Source of the DNA: Apiospora phragmitis
Lineage: Eukaryota > Ascomycota > Sordariomycetes > Amphisphaeriales > Apiosporaceae
Length of the DNA: 64,000 nucleotides
Direction of reading: 5' to 3'
Assembly: GCA_038363925.1 (NCBI GenBank)
Contig: JAQQWL010000004.1
Coordinates: 2,604,001-2,668,000, forward strand
Both the position numbers and the translations under genes were made by a program. The notes beneath the pieces are model-generated. The model searched no databases. It was not told where the DNA came from and saw only the letters and a program-made list of their open reading frames with translations. Below are positions 11,538 to 22,596 of this stretch, in pieces (position 1 is the first letter of the stretch; each line of letters opens with the position of its first letter).

Positions 11538-11982
11538 TCATAAGATCAACCCCCAGGCTGCTACCACCCCTAGCAAATAACAACCATTTCTTACTGAAAT
11601 TAGTTTTCTTAAAAAACATTTTTGCAAAGTGAAAATACACTCTCTGATCTCGGCATCGGAGTATGCATGTGGGTTGCTGAACTCGGCAACCCGTTCTGCG
11701 GCCTCGCGAATGGCGCGGAGCGTTGGAGATGCCGTCCTGTCGAGGATGGAGAGCAATGTGGGCGAGGTACCGTGGCCAAAATGGGGCACGTTGGAACTGA
11801 AGTCCTCGGAACCCATCCACTCTGGTCATGAAGTTCCCGAGCATGACCTGGGCCTCATCGACCCACGCTTTCCAGGCCTTGCTGACCAGTCGTAAGCGTT
11901 GTGTCCGTGTAACGCCACGGTTACGGATGGCTTCTGTCAATATTTGCCAGCAGATTTCGTCTGGAAATGATGCAATCAACAT
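11538..11982 (-). pseudogene. Truncated F-box(-ankyrin) paralogue
   Basis: From ATG 11982 the product begins with an F-box-like segment (FPDEICWQILTEAIRNRG) followed by TRTQRLRLVSKAWKAW. It matches the N-termini of the genes at 47288 (REIIYQILLEAVRVRG, KRAQRLRLVNRAWRAA) and 45390. The match continues as FQRAPFWPRY against YERAPYWSEY. A one-base shift near 11750 then moves it to the frame reading TLRAIREAAERVAEFSNPHAYSD, against SLRTIRQAAERLARYGNPDTYSD. The copy ends at 11538 before the position of the paralogues' intron and has no ankyrin half. It sits only 15 bp from the convergent MFS stop codon. The missing second half makes it a pseudogene or a remnant, even if the frameshift is artefactual. 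Confidence 0.7.
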
Positions 11983-12283
11983 GATTGAGGATAAGTAGTC
12001 TTGCCATGGACAGATGTAGAGGGAAGAGTTGTTGTAGAAGACTTGAGGTGTACGGAGTACGGCGGTACGTTGACCCCTGTCGCCAAGCCCCCTTTCCCCT
12101 CGTCGTCGCAGCATGGTCTCCCCCCCCCAACCAAGTCACGTAATCGCCACTTCTTTCTTGAGCTCCTATTAGCCTAAACAACTTGGTCACTCAAATCACA
12201 TTCCCAATTAGAGGTTAAACAAGAAGATCATATACTGCTTGGTTCATATCTTACGCATTGAGTTGCACCCTCGTCATTATCTA

Positions 12284-13564
12284 CTAATTTATACCTAGGC
12301 CTCCCTGCCGTCGCTGTTGCCGCTGTTGCCGCTGTTGCCGCTGTTGCCGCTGTTGCCGCTGTTGCCGCTGGTCGTCCCGATCACTCCACCCGATCTCGCT
12401 AACCGTCCCCTCCGGCCCCGTCACCTCGCTCCCCGCCAGCTCCGAGATGGGCTCCGCCATGGGCTGAAAGTGCTGCTGCTGGCCACTACCTTTCGTCGTA
12501 CCGCCGTGGTAATCGCCAACGCCGCCCCCTCCTCCTCCATGATACTCGGAGCCCATGGACGACTGCCGCGAGACGTGCCGGTTGTGCCGTACGGACGATG
12601 ACGACGTTGGCGGCCCTCCCCAATGGCTACTCTGGTTGCTGCTAACGTATGGTGGCGGTCCTCCCCCTCCCCAGTGGCTGCTTCGGTTGCTGCCCCCGTG
12701 CGGTGACAGAGGTGGCACCGAGTACGTCCGCACCGATTGGGCGTCATAGAAAGAGTCGGGCGGCCGCGGCGTCGTGCGCGCTGAGCTGTTGACCAAGGTG
12801 GTCGGGTGGTGCCGCCGTTGTTGTTATGGAAGGAGTCTGCCGGATCTTGTTGCCACGGTTAGCTTAAATGACCGAGACAGATGAAAAAGAGGGGGGAGGA
12901 AGTAGGGGAGGGATGGAAAACTTGCCTTTGTAAGGGCTGTACGTCATCGCAGAAGCATGGCGTGGGTGACCCTCGTTCTGCGGCGAGGGCGGCGTCTGGG
13001 CGATCGGTGGTGGGTGGTAGAAGACCTTTTTCTGCCGCTGCAGGCGCCACAGCAGGTAGCCGATAACGGCGATAGCGAGGACGCCGCCGATGACGATGCC
13101 GGCGATAGCGCCGGCCGGGAAGCCCTTTGAAGAACCGGACGGCGCCGGCGTGGGCGATGTGGTGGGGTATGATGAGGCACTACTCGACGAGGCCCCCGTC
13201 AAGAACGGCGCCGCATCTGCGGCCTTGCTGGACAGCCTCGCGGCCGTGACGTTCTCGGGCGCGCAGCTCCCGCTCGCGCACGGGTTCTCGAGGCAGCACC
13301 CGATGAAGGGCGGGCTGTTGTACATGCAGGTGTACCACTGCCCGCCGGCGACGCAGGCCTCGCCGGGATGTGGCCGTAGTCGCCCCTGGAGAAGCTCGAG
13401 CTGTGCAGCGAGGCGGCCGGGCAGTTCCCATCATTCTTGCACGGGTCGATGTCGCAGCAGCCGAGGAACTGCTTCGGGCTGTCCGCGCAGATGTAGAAGG
13501 TGCCGCCCACGGGGCACGACAGGCCGTAGCGCGATTTGGGGTTGTCGTCGTCGGCGGACCCCAT
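12284..13564 (-). CDS. Cys-rich single-pass surface protein with duplicated FxGCC module and Gln/Arg tail
   Basis: Ectodomain: two copies of a Cys module. The first has CPVGGTFYIC then FLGCCDIDPCKNDGNC. The second has CVAGGQWYTC then FIGCCLENPCASGSC. A Ser/Thr/Pro linker follows, then one membrane helix (GAIAGIVIGGVLAIAVIGYLLW) and a basic stop-transfer LQRQKK. The cytoplasmic part is Pro/Ser/Gly-rich and ends in a (QQR)n tail. No N-terminal signal peptide is visible. One base is missing near 13372, where the frame moves within GDYGH. Exon 1 (13564-12926) then ends in phase 1 at AAAG|GCAAGT, a GC-AG-type donor. Exon 2 most likely starts at 12780. A weaker GT donor four bases on with another acceptor is also in frame. 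The architecture resembles fungal wall-sensor or mucin-like proteins. Function is unknown. Confidence 0.7.
12313..12366. repeat. 9-bp coding minisatellite (gctgttgcc)x6
   Basis: Six perfect tandem copies of gctgttgcc lie in the last exon of the surface-protein gene. On the minus strand each unit encodes Gln-Gln-Arg, producing the (QQR)n cytoplasmic tail. The repeat is in phase with the frame, so copy-number change would alter tail length without a frameshift. Confidence 0.9.
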
Positions 13565-16375
13565 CGTGGTCGACTCAGTTTCACTCGTGCTAGTAATGAT
13601 TTATGCTCGGTGAGTCACCGCCTGAGATATCAGGTGTATATAATAATAATATATGGTTGTGTAGGTATCGAGAATAATACTGCAGTCCGGGAAATATGCC
13701 GGTAGCATAGGCAAGAAAGGAACAAAAAGTGAAAAAATAGGTTCGAAGAACAGCGGCCGAGACCCCGTGGGACGGGCAGCCTGTCATAAAAGGCCAATTA
13801 GTTGCCCAGCCTGTCCGCGTCACTCGAATCCTCCAAGATTACTCTACGGCGGTGATAAGGTGATGTGATATACGGGCCATGCCTGCATTCGTGTGTTGGT
13901 TGCAGGCTGTATGCGGGTGCTTTTCGCACTGTATGTTAGTCCTTTCTGACTACGAAACAGTGTGAGGAGGTGACAAACAAACAGCCCCCTCCAAATTGCC
14001 CATGCACGAAAGTGGACAGGAAAATCCGAGTCGCGGCTTGGCTGGCAAACTGGCAGGGTTCCGGGAGGGAGCAGAGGGGGGGGGGGGTTAGAAACGTTCC
14101 GTTCCCCTCGGGTCAATATTCAAAGATTGGCTGTGTGCATCGTATATAGATCCATCGGCTTATCCTTTACTTATTAGTATTAGGTTTGGTCCCACGGGGC
14201 AGTACCCTTGACTAGCTTTCTACAAATAGCTAAACCTTTCGCTGACTACTACTAAGGGCTGACACGAGGTAATACAACTCAGCCATCAATTTTTACGTAG
14301 AAGTTTACCTTATCCTCAGAAGGTCCTTGAGAAACTCCCGTCCGAACTGTGCGGAGTTTCACACAACAGAACCCCCATATGTGAGTCTTGAGTATGTCCA
14401 TTGAACCTACCACTATTGTGCCATGGCTTTAACTGTAATACCTTACCCAGCTGGCGGATCTCATCGAAGACTATTATCGTGGGCATCGACTAGTGCAGCC
14501 ACCACCGGACTCCTCCAACTTTATCAGGCGCCAGCCTCTTTCCACAAGAGGAAATTATATTAACTCGGGAACGCCCACATCGACCAGTTCTAGAACGTAG
14601 GCCAGGGACCCTTTGAACCTATTTGCTCCCCCATAGCAAAAGCCGAACGCCGACTGCTGTCCGACCAGCCTAAATAACTTCTCCGCTCTCGAAAACACAC
14701 GCATAGTGCAAACTGGCCGCGAGAAAACGCCCTCCTGATCAGGACCCGGGGGTCCCTAGCCCTCTCCTTCTTGCCTCGCCTACATGGGCTTGTCGCATCG
14801 GAGTATGCAACGGTAAAGCGTTGGCTCCTCTAAACCCAAAATGGGGCCAGAGTGACGGTTCTGGGTGCGACCAGAACTGTATATACTCCAGGACTTGACT
14901 TCGAGTTTTACACTCCGCCATAGCTGGCAGCTCTGGAACAATTTGGATGTATTACAGCCTGGAGGCTTGGCCCCGAGTCTGTGTAGTTGTTGATCCCTTT
15001 GTTTGTTCGCAGACACTCGGTTGCTCAGCGTAAAGTTCGGAACTGTCCGTCTAATCTGGGGATATCTGACTGTGACCATCATTCAATAGCATTGATGAAC
15101 TCCGAACAGGGGGCGGCCCGAATTTCTAGTGACCCAACATACAGCTGTTGGTCAGGCCCTAATATTTCACCCGGTTTCGAGCACAGTAGGTTGAAAACAC
15201 TGTATGGCTTGACACGATTTGTGGTCCCTTCCCCCGCACGAGTTTCTGGTATTGAGTATCCGTATGTGAGCCCATCTACGTGGAAGCCCCCCTGTCTACA
15301 GGATCTGGCCCCTTCTTTTCTCGGTCCGAACGAAAAAGGGTTGCAACCACTGGGTGTGCCGATGAACTGTCACAATGCTAGCTAGGTGGACACGTGTAAG
15401 GCTGGAAGGTTGGGGTGGGTCTGTATACTTCTGCTATTTCTGATTGGTCAGAATCTCCTATAGCCCCCACGCACACTAAGTATTCATGTTGGTTTTCTGT
15501 AGGATTCTCGTCAAAGTATTTTCACGGTTGAAACCAACGAGGGATGATCCACATATAAACTCAATAATACAAAACACCTTTGATACAATTACCAAGAAAA
15601 CAGCAGGCCATGTGCCTGGCCATTGCGTATATCACGCTATGTAATTACCTGCTCATGTTCATCCCTTGCCGTTAACCCATGAGCTGGGCGGAATGTAACC
15701 CCCTCCCTTTCCCCGCCATGGAACAGCCAATCACAAGCCGGAGCAGAAATCCCTTGCACCAACAGCCGTAAACGCATTCCATATTTAGAAGCGGGCTGTA
15801 ACCAACCGATATGCAGTTGGTCACCCAGCCGAGCCGGAAGGACGTACCCAGAAGTTGATCGTCAAATCTCTGTTTCTCGCGGTAGAGGCGGCATGCTAAC
15901 TTTGTAGAACCCATAATCCAAAATTGTCAAGCATCCGCTCGAGGGACAGATCATTGTAGAGTATCTCTAGAGTGGGCAAGAATTCGATGCTATCACCAAA
16001 CGAGATGGTACAGAGCAACTAAAGAACTGCCACAGAGATACGGCTCAGAGTGGCAGTGTGCCAAAGGGCAATTAGACTTGACCAATGGACAAGGGTGGTC
16101 CGATATTTTTATCTGTGCATATCCGCCAGGGGAATGTTGTTGGTAATAGATGGCAGCCTGCGCCTTGCTTCGTGATATGTGACCCTTGGGGCGACCGCAT
16201 GATTTCCACGATTCGAGATTTAGGACGAAAGGGTAATAGTTAAATGGTTTGTTCATCTTGGATCTTGATCCGGCCCTTGCTATCATATAACATCGCGCAT
16301 CATGCATCAGACCGTCTAACCGAACGCAACCCTATCGGCGTTTCATTCCCACCATCCAACAGATCTTCCGTAACC
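13565..16375. other. 2.8-kb intergenic region, nothing recognised
   Basis: Only short, weakly protein-like ORFs are present, the longest being 132 codons at 14987-15385 (plus) and 100 codons at 14780-15082 (minus). There is a TA-rich patch near 13630-13665 and G runs near 14077-14087. I see no tRNA, terminal repeat or RIP-like composition. It could hide a decayed gene or a non-coding RNA, but nothing positive supports one. Confidence 0.45.
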
Positions 16376-18094
16376 ATGGATCGCTCCGTAGCATTTGGCA
16401 TTACGACGGTGCTGCTGCCCGGGGAGAGCGCCTCCATTGTCGAGGAGGTCATGAGTATCTTCGTAGGAGGCCAGTTCGTGTCGGAGCAGGTCTTGCGGAC
16501 TATCGGCACATTGCCCCCGGGGAAGACTACTTTCCATCACCGGTCGATGGAGGGACGGCAACAGCAACGGAAGCAGTGTCGGGCACCGGTGGTGTTATCA
16601 GTACTAAACTCGCCATCGTTTCGACCGAAGAAAGCAGTACCAGTGCTACCCCTGAAGAGACAATAACGACGATTCCCACATCAACTACGGCGGCGACTGA
16701 TCCATTGTCCAGCATGACCACCACCTCCCCAACACAACAGCAATCAACAACAACAACAACGACAAGCGCCACAACTACCCCAAGTGATTCCGCAGCCACC
16801 AGTCCAGCAGCCGTACATGCGAGTTCGGGGCTAAGCGCCGGAGCCATCGCCGGGATCGCGATCGGATGTCTCGTAGTCGAGTACTCCCTGGTTTCGCTGC
16901 AGCATGGATCCTCCCAAGACGGAAGCGTCGATGGCAGAGATCACCACAGTCGGCATCATATTACTCCGTGAAGGACGACACGCAGGAGAAACTCGTACCC
17001 ACCAGCACTCCTCGACACTCCGGTTATAATAATAATAATAACAGTCTCTTCCAACTCGACCAGTTCCTGATGGACGTGAAGCCGGACCGCGAGCTCGTGT
17101 CCGAGTTCCAACCCTGGACCGATCCGTCCGCCGGCATGTGAAGGAGCACTACCACACCCAGCCAGTCCAAGATGGCAATAATAATGTCAGTCCAGAGGAT
17201 TTGGCACAGGTATTCGTCAAGCTCGGAATCGATAACAGTATTATTCATAATGACGACGACGACGATGAGGCCTGGCAGCAGCAGCAGCAGCAACGTTTGG
17301 CGAGCCGCCTAAGCTCCCTCGCCCTCGACCCCAGCACACGGCCCCAGGCTCTGCGCCACATCATCATGCGCGTCGCGTTCGGAAGCACCGCGTTAAATTC
17401 CGGCTCTTCTATATCGATGTTGCCGCCCTTCGTGGCCGCGTTTGGTCGACACTTAGGTGAATTCCAACCTGACGAACCCAGCCTGCAACATGGTGGAAAC
17501 TTGGATGGTATGACGGGGGAAATCTCAGACCCCGATCATCTGACTAAACAGCTGACCATAGTTCTAGTTTTCTCCACGGCTTTGACCAAGTGGCGGCAAC
17601 TCTCCGTATATCTTCTCCGTCACCACCGCCACCACCACCACCACCGCCGCCGCCGCGCCGCCACTAGCCCTTCGAACCCCTCCGAGGACGTCAGCACGCA
17701 GCAAGCGCAGCAGCTCGCCGTAGAGCTCAACCGGTTCCTCGCCCCTTTTGTCGCCGTCGCCGTCGCGGAAGACGATGACGACGACGGGCTGGATAAGCTC
17801 GCGCGGTACGAGCAGGAGAACGACCTGCGAGAGGCCCTGGTGGAGTGCGCCACGTTCGCGTACGTCCTGTTTTTGCAGCCGTCCGAGTACCGGTTCGTCT
17901 ACTCCGATGGGAAGAAAAGTGTTAAGAAGGATGATGGGCATGTCAGTAGTGAGAAGATTGTAGTTTGTCCAGGATTGCAGAGGGTTCGAGACGAAGAGGG
18001 CCGGAGGTATCCTTCGCCTCGGATACTCATGTGCCCTGTGGTGGAGGAAACTATCGTCGCTGCTAGCTCTAATACTATAGGTACCGCGATCTAA
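16376..18094 (+). CDS. Receptor-like single-pass protein: Ser/Thr stalk, membrane helix, large cytoplasmic domain; three breaks
   Basis: Starting at ATG 16376, three one-base deletions (near 16517 in a C5G4 run, near 16880, near 17110) break a frame that otherwise gives about 573 residues. The order is: a short N-terminal segment (FGITTVLLPGESASIVEEVM); a 110-residue Ser/Thr stalk with (T)n and Gln runs, likely O-glycosylated; a membrane helix starting LSAGAIAGIAIGCLVV and resuming after the break as GFAAAWIL; then a basic PRRKRRWQ stop-transfer. The cytoplasmic side has Asn, Asp, Gln and His tracts plus conserved-looking helices (RSVRRHVKEHYHTQPVQ, LAQVFVKLGI, TRPQALRHIIMRVAF, LVFSTALTKWRQLSVYLL). 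I recall similar architecture in other Sordariomycete proteins but know no named domain. All breaks shift the same way, as homopolymer deletions would. Confidence 0.65.
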
Positions 18095-18522
18095 TTATAC
18101 TTACATATATAGAACTGTATACAACCATAGCGCAGGCTCGTGCCCCGGTAATTCGCTCGGGCTTACGTCGGGTTTCATACCAATAGAAGTAGATATTACA
18201 CCAGTGAATTGGGGAGTTCGCATGCCGTTGGACAATGACACCGCCTCCCGGTTCAGAGTGTCTACCATCTTGGTTGGAGCGAGATGGACCGTGTGATTTT
18301 GACACACTGATCAAGATTAATTAAATGCGAAAGAAGAGAAGAACGAGCGACTGTATTCATGCCCCAAAATTGTAACTAAACCTTCTCAGAGGCTCTGTGT
18401 CAAAGTTGAAGTCAATCTTTATCCAGTAGAAGTAGTATTAATACCCTTGACTCCCCTGTTCCCACAACCCCCTTTCTCTCCCGCCGCTGACCACCTTTCC
18501 TCCAAAGACCAATCCAATCCTC
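18095..18522. other. Intergenic region between convergent ends
   Basis: AT-rich 3' flanks of the gene ending at 18094 (plus) and of the gene ending at 18523 (minus). A polypyrimidine-rich patch lies near 18440-18500. No gene is seen. Confidence 0.55.
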
Positions 18523-19487
18523 CTACTTCGTAGGCCCAGCCACAGCAGGCTCCTTCTGTCCAGCAGCAGCAGCAACAGTCCTCGTAGCCCCTGGAGGAGG
18601 CGCCGCCGTCTCCCCCTCCTCTCCCTCTCCCTCTCCCTCCTTGCCCGTCCAAGCGCTGACCGCCAGCGGCAGCGGCTTGTGGTAGACCGTGTACTTGCCC
18701 TGGGCGGCTGCCACGTGATGCTGGTCGGGTAGGTGTAGTACTCGCTGCCGTCGGCGGAGCCGGTCGCGGGCGGGTCCCACGAGGCCCAGATCTCGGTCTG
18801 GCTGTTCAGGTAGCTGTAGCACTGCCGCTCGAACGTCGTCGACGACGGGTCCTCGGCCGACCGCGTCGTGCAGCTGTACCCGGGCGCGCAGCACCACTCC
18901 TGCCGGCTCGTCGTTTGGCTGCTGCCGCCGGCGTCTTCCATGGTGATGTCGTACGTGCACGCCGTCGTCCAGTCCTTGATGCAGGCGGTGCCCGGGTAGG
19001 CTAGGGTGATCATGTCCTGGTCTACGGGGAAGACGGGATCGGTGTCTTCCGGAGGACGGAAGTGACAAGCAGGGATTAGCTATAAATCCGAACGAAAGTT
19101 ATTTAAAAGGCGAACATTGGTTACATCGGTTGTCTCCGGAGAGATGAAGTGGTAGCAGTTCCAAAAAGGCGAATGCAAGAAAAAGAGAAAAGAATCTGGC
19201 ACTACTAAGAAATAACTCACCCGGATCCGTCTTAAACACCTTGAAGAAGCTCGGCGGGTAGCACTGCTCCAGTGCCGTCGCGAAGCTGCTGTACCCGCCG
19301 CTGATGGTGGTCGGGAAGCCCTGGGTGCAGACGAGGCCGCCGTAACGGGGCCTCCTCGCCCACGATGAAGGGGCAGTAGAAGGAGGCCGACGCGCACAGG
19401 CTGCTCTGGCTGAATGCCGTGGTCTGGGGCGGGAGGGGGTACGCGGTCCCGTCGCGGGTGAAGGTGGAGGTGCTCAGGGGAAGACAT
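18523..19487 (-). CDS. Cys-rich ectodomain-type protein, three single-base breaks
   Basis: Exon 1 is 19487-19221 and exon 2 is 19045-18523, with donor GTGAGT and acceptor GGAAG joined in phase 1. Removing one C from CCCC near 19475 gives MSSLSTSTFTRDGTAYPLPP. Removing one C from another CCCC near 19345 gives YGGLVCTQGFPTTISGGY. A further shift near 18708 leads into GKYTVYHKPLPLAVSAW. Exon 2 carries TACIKDWTTACTYDITMED, EWCCAPGYSC and TTFERQCYSYLN, so it is Cys-, Tyr- and Thr-rich, like extracellular fungal proteins. No signal peptide or membrane helix is present in the model. Relatives I recall continue into a transmembrane segment, so the C-terminus after EGEGEEGET may be cut short by another error or an unseen exon. 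Function is unknown. Confidence 0.6.
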
Positions 19488-20334
19488 GGCGATTCGATTT
19501 GGTTTGGGTGTAGCTGTGTGGATGAATGGCTTATATCAAAGGGGGAGGGGCAAAATATTGGAAGGTAGGAGGTAGGTAGGTATGTTGTAGGGGCTGACAG
19601 AGATGATTTGGATTTGTTCGCACATATTTGAGAAGAACTCAGCCGATGGTTTGCTGGCCTTTTAAGTAGAGAGAAGCCATCGTATCCTCTTGCGACTCAA
19701 CGGTGCCGTCCCTGTAGCACAGCACAGCCTACCGTTGCTTGCTTCGAGTCGAGTTGAGGTCGCACTGGTAAGGCATTGCGAGCGAGCAAACAAGTCTCCC
19801 GTCTCCCGTCCTCGTCCCCTGAGATTAGAGATCCGCAGCAGATGTTCCACTGAGAAGTCCAATCATCTCTTATCCCTGAAAGGCAACCAGTCGCACCAAA
19901 GATCTTAAGCATAGAAGGGTACAAGACACACGGGCCCGATATTTGGAATAATCAGACGATAGGGAACCAACAACTCATCATTCATCCTACCACGTCATCT
20001 CCTTCCAGGCACTCATGAAAGTTGCTGACCAGCAAATCGTCCGACCACTTGCGTAAGCTCCATGCGGTGAACCTGGCGATATTTGCTACCAAAGACACGT
20101 TTTCAAGCGCTCCGGTCCGGTGTACGAATGCAACAGAACCTCGTGGATCCTTTGGTGGTACCCCATTCGTCACAGAATCCCCTTCGTCGTCACTGCTGGT
20201 GTCTTGTGGCAGGGCAACATATTATTCAACTCTCTATTAAGCCAACCAGATCCTGCATGATAGCATCTACGTACATACTACAATCCCGAACTCCTCATCT
20301 AATCCTACATACCCACAAAGAAGATTCGAATAGC
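19488..20334. other. Intergenic region, no gene seen
   Basis: Contains GT/AG-rich short repeats near 19555-19590 (ggaggtaggtaggta type) and short ORFs without protein character. It is upstream of the surface-protein gene and downstream of the aminopeptidase gene. Confidence 0.5.
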
Positions 20335-21931
20335 TCAGATGAAGAGCTTGCTTCCATGATACTTGGTCTTCTGCTCGTAGGCCTTCGTGGCCGCGACAGC
20401 GGTTCTCTCGGGGAATCCCTTGAAGGAAACGGCGTACGTGGCGACGGAATGGGCGACCAGCTTGGAGTTGAGCTCCCACGCCGTCATGTTGACGTTGCCG
20501 ACGTCATCGCACAGCTGGTGGTAGCAAGGGTCGTACCAATCGCCGGCCTTGCCCCGTACATCTCGGCCTCCTCCTTGGTCTTGACGCCCTCGGCACCGGT
20601 GGCGATGCCGCCCGCCGGGATGCCCGCGCGGATGAAGCCGTCGTAGTCGCTGCGGCCGTCGAAGGGGATGAAGGAGTAGTTCAAGCCCTGCGACTCGTAC
20701 CAGTCCACGTACAGGTCGCGCAGCGCCTGCGACCCCGTCGGGTTCACCGCGTCGGTCGCGTTGTAGATCTGGTAGGCGAAGTTGGGGCTGCCCAGCATGT
20801 CGTAGTCCATGAAGAGCCGGATCTTCTGGTTCTCCTCCTCGGGCAGCGTGCTGGCGTAGTAGTCCGACCCAAGCAGGCCCTCCTCCTCAGCGGCCCACCA
20901 GGCGAAGCGGACGCAGTTGTTGACGCTGAACTTGGTGAGTTGCATCGCGATCTCCAGTAGGGTCATGCTGCCCGAGCCGTCGTCATTGATACCGGGGCCG
21001 GCCGTGACACTATCACTGTGGCCGCCAAGCATGACGCAGTTGTTGGGGTCGCCCTCGGTCGTCTGGGCGATAATGTTGTCAGTCACCGTAGTCTTGACCT
21101 CGGCGTCAACGTAGGCAATGGCCTCCACGGTCTCGCCCTTCTCGAGCTTCTTGATAACCGGTGCAGCTTCGGCATCCGGTATTCCCAAGGTGGCGATGTG
21201 GTTGTCCGATGGGGTTCCGAGGGTTCCATGCACCTCACCCTCCTCGTTGTTGAGACAACGGCAGCAACGGCGCCCGCGCGGCTGGCGAACTCCGACTTGG
21301 TGCCGAAGGAGCATTTGCCCCGAGATACCAGGGGAATGTTGCCCTTGAGGACGGCAGGATAGTCAGAAGCATCGCAGCCCTGGTTGGAAACCAAGACGAG
21401 ATTCCCGTGGACAGGCTCCTTGTGTTCGGTGGTGGAGTCAGGGACATGGGCTCCGCGGACTTGGGTACCTCATCACGATAACCAGGCGGAACTCGGACAC
21501 GCGTCCGGTCACGGCAGGAAAGGCCTGGTATGAAATGTTGTAGTAGTCTCCCAACTTGCCAAGGGTCGAGTAGATACAGGTAGGGTCCCAAAGTGGCCTA
21601 GGATATCATCAGTAACCGTTACCGTTGGAATGTAGGCAAAGAGTTGTCACAGACCGTCGTCTCCCAATGACTCTGGTAGGGTGGTGTTACTCCTCCTCGC
21701 CAAGCTTGGCAATCTCGCAGAGGTTCTTTGCACGACGGAGCAGGTGCTCGCCCTTGATGCTGTCCTGCAGAGCCTTGGAGCTCACGAGAGGTCGCTTCGA
21801 TGTCTGCCTGTAGCGGCACCTGCTGCGGCTATGGGCGAGTCACCCGAGGACATGGGCTGTTGGATGCCATAAGTGGAGGCGGTACCTCACAACGAAGCGC
21901 TGCAGGCCAGCAGGCGAGTGAATCCCACCAT
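20335..21931 (-). CDS. Secreted/vacuolar M28 aminopeptidase (aminopeptidase Y / Lap2-like); several breaks
   Basis: A zinc aminopeptidase that removes N-terminal residues from peptides outside the cell or in the vacuole. It starts with a signal-like MVGFTRLLACSASL at 21931. A propeptide segment follows (KRPLVSSKALQDSIKGEHLLRRAKNL), then a PA-type insert (NQGCDASDYPAVLKGNIPLV, RGKCSFGTKSEF) and the M28 core. Metal and catalytic motifs are visible in order: GGHSDSV (His), NDDGSGS (Asp), WAAEEEGLLGS (Glu-Glu), DYDMLGS (Asp) and, in the corrected frame, YDPCYHQLCDD (His). The stop is at 20335 after HGSKLFI. At least four single-base breaks occur, near 21885, 21695, 21250 and 20553. The last is a short G run in TACGGGGCAAG. 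The stretch 21560-21680 is too damaged to model, and a small intron there is possible. Confidence 0.85.
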
Positions 21932-22596
21932 AGCGACGAGGTAACCTAATGATTAAGCCCTAGAGTATCTTCCCGACGATGATGTCTACGATGAATATGA
22001 AGAGAGTGTTTGCTTGAAGATGGAAGATAGATAGATGGATAGATACAAACGATAATCGATGGATGCGTCATTTGGCCTCGGTTTGTTGACTCGTGACCCT
22101 TTCTGTCTCATCCCCAGCCACTCCTGATAGCGCCAGGCCATTTCCAGCCAAGCGCTGTGGGGGAAACCAGAAGATAAGCGATGCAGGTACCCGCCGCGTT
22201 ATTGAACCAGTGAACGGAATGCTTCGGCGCATCTACAGTAGCATTGCATTTGTTCCATCAACATAACTCCCGACTTCAGCCAAATGCATCGTGAATATCC
22301 GTATTCATCAGCATATGTCCAAGTCCTTCGTTATACAGCAAGTCCAACTACACTGCATTGTACTACTATCTCGGTGTTCAATCTGCAGTTGATGCCAATC
22401 ACGAAGACAGCGATGATAGTAGGTGGAGCTGTCTTGCAATGTTTTGATGCATTTGAAGCAATATTGATCTATTCTGGCGATGCACGCCATGAGCTCCCCA
22501 TAACGACGATGACCTACACCCCCACCCGCCTCCTCCTCTCCTGAACCTTCCCCATTTCGGCTTTTGTCTCCTTTGTTTCTTTCTTTCTATTGTTTT
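21932..22596. other. Intergenic region, no gene seen
   Basis: Upstream region of the aminopeptidase gene (ATG 21931) and 3' flank of the SRPBCC gene. It contains an ATAG/ATGG microsatellite (about 22025-22050). No coding or RNA gene is evident. Confidence 0.5.

Noticed and set aside
12313..12366. CRISPR-like or satellite array
   Set aside because: Units are 9 bp, contiguous, without spacers, and in frame with a coding exon.
14780..15385. Overlapping ORFs of 100-132 codons in the 13.6-16.4 kb gap
   Set aside because: No conserved motif, biased composition or splice signal. Lengths are within chance expectation for this base composition.
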